Source: Pseudomonadota bacterium (lineage in GTDB: Bacteria > Pseudomonadota > Alphaproteobacteria > Rhizobiales > Tepidamorphaceae). From it: a DNA stretch of 5,483 nt. The translations under genes and the position numbers were made by a program. The stretch covers positions 1-5,483 of the forward strand of contig JAEYRQ010000293.1 in the NCBI GenBank assembly GCA_023435545.1, given 5' to 3'. The notes beneath the pieces are model-generated. The model had not been told where the DNA came from, did not search any database, and worked only from the letters and a program-made list of their open reading frames with translations. Below are positions 1 through 5,483 of this stretch, piece after piece. Position 1 is the first letter of the stretch. Each line of letters starts with the position of its first letter.

Positions 1-575
1 ATTCCGTTGAAGGCGGCGGGAATGCGCACCGACCCGCTGGTATCCGACCCCATCGCCACCGGCACGAGACCGCGGGCGACTGCCGCGGCCGACCCTGACG
101 AGGAGCCGCCGGGAATGCGCGGCTCGCCCGAGCCGTGCGGGTTGCGCGGGGTGCCATAGTGCGGATTGAGGCCGAGGCCGGAGAAGGCGAACTCGGTCAT
201 GTTGGTGCGCCCGACGCTCACCATGCCGGCGGCGGCGAGCCTGGCAACGACAGGGGCGTCCGCGTCCGCGGGCGGCGCCGATGCCAGCACACGGGAGCCG
301 GCAGTGGTCGGCATGCCCTCGACATCGAACAGGTCCTTCCAGGCGATCGGGACGCCGTCGAGCGGCCCCGCCAGCCGGCCCTCCTGCTGCCGGCGCGCGG
401 CTGCTTCCGCTTCCCGGCGCGCTCGCTCGGGCGTCAGGCGAACGAACACCGCCTCATCGCCGCAGGCTGCGATTGATCCCAGCACGTCCTCGATGAGCTC
501 GCGCGGATCGAGTTCGCCGGCCGCGATCGACCGCCCCAGGGCGGCCGCTGTCGGGTGGTCGTGGGTGCCGGTCAT
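1..575 (-). CDS. Amidase-signature family hydrolase, N-terminal part (3' end beyond window)
   Basis: Only the first 191 codons are present; the C-terminus lies beyond base 1. My translation from the ATG at 575 shows the amidase signature fold: an Ala-rich N-terminal helix region, then PLDGVPIAWKDLF with the catalytic Lys at residue 80, GGSSSGSAAAVA with the cis-Ser at 158, and GSDTSGSVRIPAAF with the acyl-nucleophile Ser at 182. The spacing between these residues (78 and 24) fits the family (FAAH, GatA, malonamidase). Such enzymes hydrolyse a carboxamide to acid plus ammonia or amine in the cytoplasm; family members usually have about 430-500 residues, so roughly 40 percent is seen. The ATG sits 4 bases after the ATPase stop (TGATCCGATG) with no clear Shine-Dalgarno, so translation is probably coupled to the ATPase gene. 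The position behind an importer suggests it acts on the imported compound or a product of it. GatA is unlikely, because no gatB or gatC is near. The exact substrate is unknown. Confidence 0.93.
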   Translation of the reverse strand, partial: MTGTHDHPTAAALGRSIAAGELDPRELIEDVLGSIAACGDEAVFVRLTPERARREAEAAARRQQEGRLAGPLDGVPIAWKDLFDVEGMPTTAGSRVLASAPPADADAPVVARLAAAGMVSVGRTNMTEFAFSGLGLNPHYGTPRNPHGSGEPRIPGGSSSGSAAAVARGLVPVAMGSDTSGSVRIPAAFNG

Positions 576-579
576 CGGA

Positions 580-1686
580 TCAGGCCGCAATCACGGTTGC
601 CTCGCTCGGCAACCAGGCCAGCAGGATTCGCGACTCCGGGCGGAAGGAGTCGCGCGGGTACTTCTCGACATGCCCTTCCAGCGCGATCGAGGCGCCGTCG
701 GCAAGCGCGACGGTCAGATGGGCGACATGGCCGACGACCTCGCTCCGGCGCACCTCGCCGGTGAGGACATTGCCGGAGTAGCGCGCGGCGATCGCATCCC
801 GATCCGCACCGTCGATCCGGTGGGCATCGATCGCCTCGCCCGGGATGACGAGCTTGGCGCGGGTCTCGGCCGCGAGCCCGTCGCCGGCGCGCCCGTTGAA
901 GCGGCCGAGCGGCGTCTCCACCACCAGCTGCTCACCGGCGCGCTCGCGGACGACGCCGTCGAGGATGGTGTTGCGGCCGATGAACTGGGCGACGAAGGGC
1001 GTCTGCGGCCGGGTGTAGAGCGCGTGCGGCGCACTGATCTGCTCGACCCGGCCCTGGTTCATCACCACGATCCGGTCGGAGAGCGCCAGAGCTTCGGACT
1101 GGGCATGGGTTACGAAGACGAAGGTGATTCCGAGCGTCTTCTGCAAAATCTTGAGTTCGTTCTGGATCGCCTTCCTGAGGTTGGCATCGAGCGCGCCGAG
1201 CGGCTCGTCCAGCAGCAGGATGTCGGGCTCCACCACCAGCCCGCGCGCAAGTGCGATCCGCTGCCGCTGGCCGCCGGAGAGCCGGTCCGGCCTCTGGTCG
1301 GCGATCGAGGTGAGGCCGAGGGTCTCCAGGATGCGGTCGACCTTGGCCTCGCGCTCGGATCTGGGCATGCCCTTCACCTCGAGGCCATAGGCGACGTTGC
1401 GGCGCACGCTCATATGGGGGAAGAGCGCATAGTTCTGGAAGATCATCGAGGTCGGGCGGCGTTCCGGCGGCAGGTCGTTGATACGCCGGCCGCGGATCAG
1501 GATGTCACCCGAGGTGATTGTCTCGAACCCCGCGATCATCCTCAGCGTCGTGGTCTTCCCGCAGCCGGACGGGCCGAGGAAGGCGATGAACTCGCCCTTG
1601 GTAACGGCAAGATCGAAGTCGACCACGGCGGGCGTGCCGTTGTCGTAGACCTTGCCGACCCTGATCAGTTCGAGATCGTAGCCCAT
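580..1686 (-). CDS. ABC importer ATP-binding subunit, PotA/CUT1-like
   Basis: A 368-residue ATPase that would power import from the cytoplasmic face of the permease pair. Walker A GPSGCGKTT is at 38-46, the Q-loop Gln at 84 (IFQNYALFPH), the signature LSGGQ at 136-140, Walker B DILLLDEP at 155-162, the D-loop GALDANL at 164-170 and the H-loop His at 194. Residues from about 235 form a C-terminal beta-rich region as in the TOBE-2 domain of PotA, MalK and FbpC. The length is typical for PotA-type subunits. The ATG at 1686 is chosen because GGAG lies 7 bases upstream (1697-1694) and conserved sequence begins at once (MGYDLELIRVGKVY). The frame stays open a further 40 codons upstream to 1806, but that extension is low-complexity, Arg-rich and overlaps the binding-protein gene. 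One oddity is that the usual VTHDQ after Walker B reads VTHAQ. The gene follows the binding-protein gene after 62 bases and precedes the amidase by 4 bases. A polyamine is one candidate substrate, but the ATPase does not determine specificity. Confidence 0.96.
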   Translation of the reverse strand: MGYDLELIRVGKVYDNGTPAVVDFDLAVTKGEFIAFLGPSGCGKTTTLRMIAGFETITSGDILIRGRRINDLPPERRPTSMIFQNYALFPHMSVRRNVAYGLEVKGMPRSEREAKVDRILETLGLTSIADQRPDRLSGGQRQRIALARGLVVEPDILLLDEPLGALDANLRKAIQNELKILQKTLGITFVFVTHAQSEALALSDRIVVMNQGRVEQISAPHALYTRPQTPFVAQFIGRNTILDGVVRERAGEQLVVETPLGRFNGRAGDGLAAETRAKLVIPGEAIDAHRIDGADRDAIAARYSGNVLTGEVRRSEVVGHVAHLTVALADGASIALEGHVEKYPRDSFRPESRILLAWLPSEATVIAA

Positions 1687-1693
1687 TGCATCA

Positions 1694-1697
1694 CTCC
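1694..1697 (-). promoter_or_regulatory. Ribosome binding site of the ATPase gene
   Basis: GGAG on the minus strand, 7 bases before the ATG at 1686. It decides the start of the ATPase gene in favour of 1686 over the longer open frame beginning at 1806, which would overlap the end of the binding-protein gene by 58 bases. Confidence 0.7.
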
Positions 1698-1705
1698 GCC
1701 GGATG

Positions 1706-1734
1706 GGGCGGCGGGAGGCCTCGCCCCGCCGCCC
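1706..1734 (-). promoter_or_regulatory. Intercistronic GC-rich stem-loop between binding-protein and ATPase genes
   Basis: A perfect inverted repeat: GGGCGGCGGG at 1706-1715 pairs with CCCGCCGCCC at 1725-1734 across a 9-base loop. In the transcript it starts 14 bases after the binding-protein stop and ends 8 bases before the ATPase GGAG. There is no U-run on its 3' side, so it is not a standard intrinsic terminator. In operons for binding-protein-dependent importers, a stem-loop at this place commonly protects the upstream mRNA from 3' exonucleases or partly attenuates downstream expression, giving excess binding protein. That role is inferred here; the repeat itself is seen directly. In DNA with this GC content a chance GC-only repeat is more likely than usual, which lowers confidence in function. 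Confidence 0.6.
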
Positions 1735-1748
1735 GGCCAGGTCCGCCG

Positions 1749-2981
1749 TCAGGCGCTGAGGAACTCGTCCCAGCGCTGGATCAGGCGGTCGTACTCGTCC
1801 GGCCACTGGTGCCAGTAGGCGACGTTGGAGGCGCGCTCCTCGAGCGAGCCGCCGTCGCGCAGGTCGCCTTCCTTGATGCCGCGCTCCTCGGGGCCGACCC
1901 AGGGCTTGCCCTCGTACCAGAAGGCGTACTTGTCGGCCGGCATCACCTCCTTGATGTTGGTGGTCGGCGAGTAGTAGCCCTGCTCGGAGACAGTGATGCC
2001 GGGCGGTCCCGACAGCCAGTAGTCGGCATAGGCGTAGACCGCCTCCTTGTTCGGCGAGCCGGCGATCAGGCTCGGGCCGATCGCCCAGGCGCGGTAGCCT
2101 TCCTTCGGCACGGCGTACTTGCAGGGCTTGCCCTGCGCCTTCACCGCCATCACCGCCGGCTGCCAGGCATCGCAGACCACCATTTCGCCGGAGGCGAGCA
2201 GGTTGACCAGTTCGCCGAAATCACCCCACAGCGCCCGGAACTGGCCGTCGCGCTTCTTGGCGATGAGGAACTTGGTGGCCTCGTCGATCTCCGCGATCGT
2301 CGGGTTGCCCGGGTTCTGGACCTCGGAGAGGCCGAGCGAGTTCATCGCCATGATGGCTTGGCCGAAGGCGATCAGCGGGTCGGTGTTGAGGCCGGACTTG
2401 CCCTTCCACTTCTCGTCGAAGATCGCCGTCCAGGTGTTCGCCTCCTCGTCGGAGACGACGTCCGGGTTGTAGCCGATCGAATCGTAGTTGTAGACGACCG
2501 GCACCATCCACAGCGCCGTCTCGTTCTCGTCGGTCCAGATCTGGCCGACGATCTGCGAGCGGCGGTCCCACTTGTCGCTCGCCTTGGTGAAGGTGTCGCG
2601 GATGTTGGCCCAGTTCTTCAGCGCCGAGGCGGGGATCGGCTCAACGTTGTTGGTCATGACCACGGCAGGCAGGCGCTCGCCGATCGTCTCCCAGACGTCG
2701 TAGTCCCGGGAACCCGACAGGATGCGGGTCTGGGCGTCGGGGAAGGTCGCCGCCGTGCCCGAGGTTTCGCCGACGCCCGTCTTCTCCTTGAAGTCGGCGA
2801 GGATGCGCTCCTGCACGGTCACCGACAGGCCGATCGTGCGCAGCTGCTGCGAGGCAAGGTCCGCGGCCTGGGCGTAGGCCCGCCGCGACGACAGGAACGG
2901 CGTCCCGCCGCCGAGCGCCAGCGCCATCGCGCCCGCCGTCCCCTTCAGCATCCGTCGCCGTGTGAGTTCCAGCTTGTCCAT
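1749..2981 (-). CDS. Periplasmic substrate-binding protein of the ABC importer, PotD-like, Tat signal peptide
   Basis: A 410-residue extracellular solute-binding protein (family 1/8 type), expected to capture the substrate in the periplasm and hand it to the permeases. The N-terminus has a twin-arginine motif, TRRRMLK at 7-13, then a short hydrophobic stretch (about 14-32) and a likely cleavage after AYA at 35-37. This points to Tat export rather than Sec export. The mature protein shows family features: PVVYNYDSIGYNP (161-173), the hinge-region stretch ALWGDFGELVNLLASGEMVVCDAWQ cut into FGELVNLLASGE (255-266) and CDAWQP (270-275), and SEQGYYSPTTNIKEVM near 332-347. Tyr and Trp residues around 164-171 and 273 are candidate ligand contacts by analogy with PotD. 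The ATG at 2981 is preferred because GGAGGTGA lies just upstream; a GTG at 2990 in the same frame would overlap that site. Neighbours are an SDR gene upstream (54 bases) and the ATPase downstream (62 bases). The ligand may be a polyamine, opine-like compound or other small cation, and cannot be settled by eye. Confidence 0.94.
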   Translation of the reverse strand: MDKLELTRRRMLKGTAGAMALALGGGTPFLSSRRAYAQAADLASQQLRTIGLSVTVQERILADFKEKTGVGETSGTAATFPDAQTRILSGSRDYDVWETIGERLPAVVMTNNVEPIPASALKNWANIRDTFTKASDKWDRRSQIVGQIWTDENETALWMVPVVYNYDSIGYNPDVVSDEEANTWTAIFDEKWKGKSGLNTDPLIAFGQAIMAMNSLGLSEVQNPGNPTIAEIDEATKFLIAKKRDGQFRALWGDFGELVNLLASGEMVVCDAWQPAVMAVKAQGKPCKYAVPKEGYRAWAIGPSLIAGSPNKEAVYAYADYWLSGPPGITVSEQGYYSPTTNIKEVMPADKYAFWYEGKPWVGPEERGIKEGDLRDGGSLEERASNVAYWHQWPDEYDRLIQRWDEFLSA

Positions 2982-2986
2982 TGTCT

Positions 2987-2994
2987 TCACCTCC
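2987..2994 (-). promoter_or_regulatory. Strong Shine-Dalgarno of the binding-protein gene
   Basis: GGAGGTGA on the minus strand, with 8 bases between its GGAGG core (2994-2990) and the ATG at 2981. It is the longest match to the anti-Shine-Dalgarno sequence in the window, and it fixes the start at 2981 rather than at the GTG at 2990, whose first base lies within this site. It is preceded by an unstructured, A-rich run with two copies of GACAAC, a context that leaves the site accessible. It fits high translation of the binding protein. Confidence 0.8.
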
Positions 2995-3035
2995 GGAGTT
3001 GTCGTTGTCGTCCTTGCGGCGTTGCTGCCGCGCGT

Positions 3036-3812
3036 TCAGTAGCGGCCGACCAGCAGGCCGCCATCCACCACCACGGTCTGTCCGGTCATGTACCGGGCCG
3101 CGCTGGAAGCCAGGAAAACGATGACGTCGGCGATCTCTTCGGGTTCGCCGATGCGGCCCATCGGGATGAACGATCCCGCGGCCTCAGCACCGGCCGGGCC
3201 GAGCGAATGCTCCTCGGAGAGGAGCTGCGCCGTGCGGATGTAACCCGGCGCGATGCCGTTGACCCGGATGCCGGACCGGGCGAGCTCGACCGCCAGCCCG
3301 CGCACCAGGCCGACGACACCGGACTTCGCCGCCGAATAGTGGACGTGCTCGTCCCAGCCATAGGCGACACCCATGATCGAGGAGACGCAGACGACCGCTC
3401 CGGTGCCGCGCGCCTTCATCTCCGCGAGCGCCGGGCGGACGACCCGGATCATGCCCTTCAGGTCGATGTCGAAGGTGAGATCCCACGTCTCGTCGTCGAG
3501 CCGGTCGAGCGGCACCTTGTGGGCGATGCCGGCATTGGCGACGATGACGTCGATCGCCCCGTGCCGCGCCTCGATCTCGGCGACCACCGCCTCCGCCTGC
3601 GCCGTCGAGCGGACGTCGAGCCTCATGAACTCGGCGGAGCCGCCGGCATCCCCGATCGCCGCGGCGACCGCCTTGCCCTCAGCCTCGAGGATGTCGGTGA
3701 CGATGACGTGGTCGCCGCCACGGGCGAAGGCTTCGGCGGTCGCCTTGCCGATGCCGATGCCGGCGCCGGTGATCAGCACGGTGCGGGCGGGGGAGGATGT
3801 CGTCGAAGCCAT
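3036..3812 (-). CDS. Short-chain dehydrogenase/reductase, NAD-type (SDR no. 2 of the tandem pair)
   Basis: A 258-residue classical SDR, soluble and probably tetrameric. The cofactor motif TGAGIGIG is at 15-22, Asp40 ends the second beta strand (VIVTD), LDV is at 65-67 and NAG at 93-95. Catalytic residues are Ser145 (VSSIMG), Tyr159 and Lys163 (HYSAAK). PG at 189-190 and the C-terminal TGQTVVVDGG complete the family pattern. Asp40 indicates NAD(H) over NADP(H), hence a likely oxidative, catabolic role on an alcohol or hydroxy acid. Two oddities stand out. The usual tetrad Asn (VNLKG) is Asp117 (DIDLKG), and the Ser-to-Tyr spacing is 14 rather than 13, in a loop containing YGWDEHVHY that would line the substrate pocket. 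The ATG at 3812 has AAAGGA 7 bases upstream. The gene lies 18 bases after the other SDR and 54 before the binding-protein gene. It may be labelled FabG by similarity, but the operon context argues against a fatty-acid role. Confidence 0.95.
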   Translation of the reverse strand: MASTTSSPARTVLITGAGIGIGKATAEAFARGGDHVIVTDILEAEGKAVAAAIGDAGGSAEFMRLDVRSTAQAEAVVAEIEARHGAIDVIVANAGIAHKVPLDRLDDETWDLTFDIDLKGMIRVVRPALAEMKARGTGAVVCVSSIMGVAYGWDEHVHYSAAKSGVVGLVRGLAVELARSGIRVNGIAPGYIRTAQLLSEEHSLGPAGAEAAGSFIPMGRIGEPEEIADVIVFLASSAARYMTGQTVVVDGGLLVGRY

Positions 3813-3830
3813 ATCGGTGTCCTTTGGGGC

Positions 3831-4562
3831 TCAGAGCATCACGTCGCCGGAATTCGGCCCGAGCGTCTGGCCGACGAACAGGCTGGCGGCCGGCGAGGCG
3901 AGAAACGCGACGGCCGCCGCGACCTCCTCGGGCTCGCCGAAGCGGCCGAGCGGCAGTTCGGCGGCCTTGCGCTGGCGCCAGTCCTCGGACAGCGCCATCA
4001 CCAGAGGCGTGTTGATCGGGCCGGGCGCGACGGCATTGACGCGGACGCCGCGGCCCGAGACCTCGCGGGCGAGCGCCTTGGTCATGCCGATGATGCCGGC
4101 CTTGGCGGCCGAGTAGTGGGTGAGCTCGATGCCGCCGATTTGGCCGAGCTGCGAGGCGACGTTGACGATCGTGCCCGAGCCACGCGCCAGCATCCCGCCG
4201 ATCACCGCGCGGGTCATCAGGAAGGTGCCGCGCAGATGGACCGCGATCATCCGGTCGTAATCGGCGACCTCGAGGGTCTCGAACCGCGCCTGGTGCACGT
4301 GGCCGGCATTGTTGACGAGGACGTCGGCCGGACCGAACGCCGCCTCCGCCGCGGCGACGATCGCCGCGGCATCGGCCTCCTGGGAGACGTCGCCGGCAAT
4401 GCCGCTCGCCTGACCGCCCGCCGCGCGGATATCGGCCGCGACGGCCTCGGCGCGGGCGGGATCGAGGTCGTTGGCCGCGACGGCGTGGCCGTCGGCCGCA
4501 AGGCGCAGTGCGATGGCGCGTCCGATGCCGGAGCCGGCGCCCGTGACGATCGCGGTGCTCAT
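3831..4562 (-). CDS. Short-chain dehydrogenase/reductase, NAD-type (SDR no. 1 of the tandem pair)
   Basis: A 243-residue classical SDR. TGAGSGIG is at 7-14, Asp32 ends the second beta strand (AANDLD), GDV is at 57-59 and NNAG at 84-87. Catalytic residues are Ser137 (VASQLG), Tyr150 and Lys154 (HYSAAK); the Ser-to-Tyr spacing is the normal 13. The C-terminus reads GQTLGPNSGDVML. Asp32 suggests NAD(H) preference and so oxidation of an alcohol to a carbonyl. The Asn of the usual tetrad is replaced by His109 (AVHLRGTF). The ATG overlaps the permease stop as ATGA (4562-4559), so translation is coupled to the permease gene, and a strong AGGAGGA lies 6 bases upstream. It resembles the next SDR in the usual conserved blocks (HYSAAK.G, RVN..APG.I.T, GEPEE) but is clearly diverged elsewhere, so the pair is not a recent duplication. 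The substrate is unknown; being locked between importer genes, it most likely acts on the imported compound. Confidence 0.95.
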   Translation of the reverse strand: MSTAIVTGAGSGIGRAIALRLAADGHAVAANDLDPARAEAVAADIRAAGGQASGIAGDVSQEADAAAIVAAAEAAFGPADVLVNNAGHVHQARFETLEVADYDRMIAVHLRGTFLMTRAVIGGMLARGSGTIVNVASQLGQIGGIELTHYSAAKAGIIGMTKALAREVSGRGVRVNAVAPGPINTPLVMALSEDWRQRKAAELPLGRFGEPEEVAAAVAFLASPAASLFVGQTLGPNSGDVML

Positions 4563-5407
4563 GCCACGTCCTCCTGGATGGCGATGCGCCGGGCCCGCCT
4601 GACCGAGAGCCCCATCAGCACCGCGTAGACCGCCAGCAGCGCGAAGGAGAACAGCGTCGTCAGCACGCCGAAGGCGAAGACGTTCGGATGTATCTCGATC
4701 GAGAAGGTGCCGTAGATCGCCAGCGGCAGGGTGAGGTCGCGGCCGGAGGCGAACAGCGTGCGCGAGAACTCGTCATAGGACAGCGTGAAGGCGAACAGCA
4801 TCGCCGACAGCACGCCCGGGAAAATCAGCGGGAAGGTCACCTTCCTGAATGTGCGCGCCGGCGAGACCCCGAGCGACCACGCGGCCTCCTCGACGCTCGA
4901 GTCGAACCGGTTGAAGATCGCCAGCATCACCAGGAAGGCGAAGGGAAAGGTATAGACCACGTGCAGGACAAACGCGGTGCTCCACCAGTGGCGGTCGATG
5001 CCGAAGAAGTTGGCAACCAGCGCCATGCCGAGGCCGACGAGGACGCCCGGCACCATCATGCCGAGCACGATCAGGTAGAAGACCAGCCCCGAGCCCTTGA
5101 AGCGCGACCGGAATGCCTGGGCGGAGGCGACGCCGAGCACGGTCGAGACCACCATGGTCATGAAGGCCAGGCTCAGCGAGCGCAGCAGGCTCTCGTAGAT
5201 CGGCAGCGGCGCGACGCGCGAGGGCGGAGTGAGCCCGACGAGATGGCGGTACCAGTAGGTCGACCACTCGATGATCGGGAACTGCGGGCCGCCCTCCGGT
5301 CCTGCCTGGAAGGAAAGGATGGCCAGGACGGCGAACGGGCCGTAGAGGAACAGCAGGAAGAGCCCCGTGTAGATCGCCAGCGCCGGCTTGATGAAGGTCG
5401 ACTGCAT
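4559..5407 (-). CDS. ABC importer inner-membrane permease, PotC/PotI-like
   Basis: A 282-residue permease of the binding-protein-dependent transport family. About six hydrophobic segments are visible, near residues 9-32, 76-98, 107-132, 143-165, 194-215 and 243-267. The cytoplasmic coupling loop carries the EAA motif: EAA at 174-176, Gly180, then VTFP at 190-193, matching EAA-X3-G-X9-I-X-L-P in form. This loop docks on the ATPase encoded downstream. A basic C-terminal tail (RRARR near 270-274) fits a cytoplasmic end. The length is typical of PotC and PotI. The ATG at 5407 is 4 bases after the stop of the preceding gene, with AAGGAA about 10 bases upstream. The stop overlaps the start of the next SDR gene by four bases. 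It should pair with the permease whose end is at the right edge. The substrate is not determined by this subunit. Confidence 0.95.
   Translation of the reverse strand: MQSTFIKPALAIYTGLFLLFLYGPFAVLAILSFQAGPEGGPQFPIIEWSTYWYRHLVGLTPPSRVAPLPIYESLLRSLSLAFMTMVVSTVLGVASAQAFRSRFKGSGLVFYLIVLGMMVPGVLVGLGMALVANFFGIDRHWWSTAFVLHVVYTFPFAFLVMLAIFNRFDSSVEEAAWSLGVSPARTFRKVTFPLIFPGVLSAMLFAFTLSYDEFSRTLFASGRDLTLPLAIYGTFSIEIHPNVFAFGVLTTLFSFALLAVYAVLMGLSVRRARRIAIQEDVA
4569..4575 (-). promoter_or_regulatory. Strong Shine-Dalgarno of the first SDR gene
   Basis: AGGAGGA on the minus strand, 6 bases before the ATG at 4562, embedded in the last codons of the permease (QED). With the ATGA overlap, it allows both coupled and independent ribosome loading, so the SDR could be made in excess of the membrane protein. 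Confidence 0.75.
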
Positions 5408-5411
5408 GGCT

Positions 5412-5483
5412 TCAGAGTTCCTTGCGCAGATTGACGATGCGAAGGAGCCCGGCGACGGCGGCGCCCATGATCACCGTCAGCTC
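5412..5483 (-). CDS. C-terminal end of an upstream gene, probably the first ABC permease (PotB/PotH-like)
   Basis: Only the last 23 codons and the stop are inside the window; the 5' part lies beyond base 5483. The translation is a short hydrophobic stretch (roughly VIMGAAVAGLLRIVN) ending in the basic tail NLRKEL and TGA. This is what the end of a final membrane helix with a cytoplasmic tail looks like. A PotC-type permease starts 4 bases later (TGAAGCCATG) and the operon otherwise lacks its partner, so the PotB/PotH-type permease is the expected identity. That assignment rests mostly on context, since no diagnostic motif is in the visible part. Confidence 0.7.
   Translation of the reverse strand, partial: ELTVIMGAAVAGLLRIVNLRKEL

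Noticed and set aside
1706..1734. Intrinsic terminator ending the transcript before the ATPase gene
   Set aside because: The stem is strong but there is no U-run after it, and the ATPase needs to be expressed with the importer genes; partial attenuation or mRNA protection fits better.
1687..1806. 40-residue N-terminal extension of the ATPase
   Set aside because: The added residues are Arg/Pro-rich and unlike the family, they overlap the binding-protein gene, and a ribosome site supports the start at 1686.
166..1818. A 550-codon plus-strand open frame opposite the amidase and ATPase genes
   Set aside because: Same reason: biased composition, no motif, and full overlap with two well-supported minus-strand genes.
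2982..2990. GTG start of the binding protein at 2990 (three more residues)
   Set aside because: The GTG lies within the GGAGGTGA ribosome site that serves the ATG at 2981.
3036..3812. Naming the SDR genes fabG (fatty-acid synthesis)
   Set aside because: The similarity is that of the whole SDR superfamily. An Asp at the end of the second beta strand favours NAD, and the location in an importer operon, without acyl-carrier or other fatty-acid genes, argues against it.
1686..4628. A 980-codon open frame on the plus strand running opposite the binding-protein, SDR and permease genes
   Set aside because: It is antisense to four genes with clear family motifs, and its translation is a low-complexity Arg/Ala/Asp/Gly-rich string with no recognisable domain. 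Long antisense open frames are a normal by-product of high GC at third codon positions.
4773..5267. Second minus-strand frame of 164 codons inside the permease gene
   Set aside because: It is an out-of-frame shadow of the permease, Arg/Pro-rich, without membrane segments or motifs.

Overview
The window is a stretch of GC-rich chromosome-type DNA carrying seven genes, all on the minus strand and tightly packed, so it reads as part of one operon transcribed from right to left. The very high GC at third codon positions, the protein sequences and the gene content (a Pot-type ABC importer next to SDR dehydrogenases and an amidase) suggest an alphaproteobacterium, perhaps of the Rhizobiales/Hyphomicrobiales. 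That placement is a judgement from style, not from a marker gene. The two end genes are cut by the window edges. I see no plus-strand gene, RNA gene, mobile element or CRISPR array.

In order of transcription: (1) the last 23 residues of a protein that is most likely the first inner-membrane permease (5483-5412); (2) a complete PotC/PotI-type permease (5407-4559); (3) an SDR dehydrogenase that starts inside the permease stop (4562-3831); (4) a second, different SDR dehydrogenase (3812-3036); (5) a substrate-binding protein with a twin-arginine signal peptide (2981-1749); (6) a PotA-type ATPase (1686-580); (7) the first 191 residues of an amidase-signature hydrolase (575-1). Gaps between genes are 4, -4, 18, 54, 62 and 4 bases. 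The two larger gaps flank the binding-protein gene: the upstream one holds a near-ideal ribosome site, and the downstream one holds a perfect 10-bp GC-only stem-loop. Together these look like a device for making more binding protein than the other components.

Functionally, the set forms a binding-protein-dependent importer of the polyamine/opine/iron class (PotABCD-like architecture) plus three soluble enzymes. Both SDRs carry an aspartate where NAD-preferring members have it, which favours oxidation, and the amidase has its full Lys-Ser-Ser catalytic set. The simplest reading is a catabolic cassette: import of a small, probably nitrogen-containing hydroxylated or amide compound, oxidation of one or two alcohol groups, and hydrolysis of an amide. 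The substrate cannot be read from the sequence. The most distinctive features are the placement of two SDR genes between the permease and binding-protein genes and the absence, in both SDRs, of the usual tetrad asparagine.
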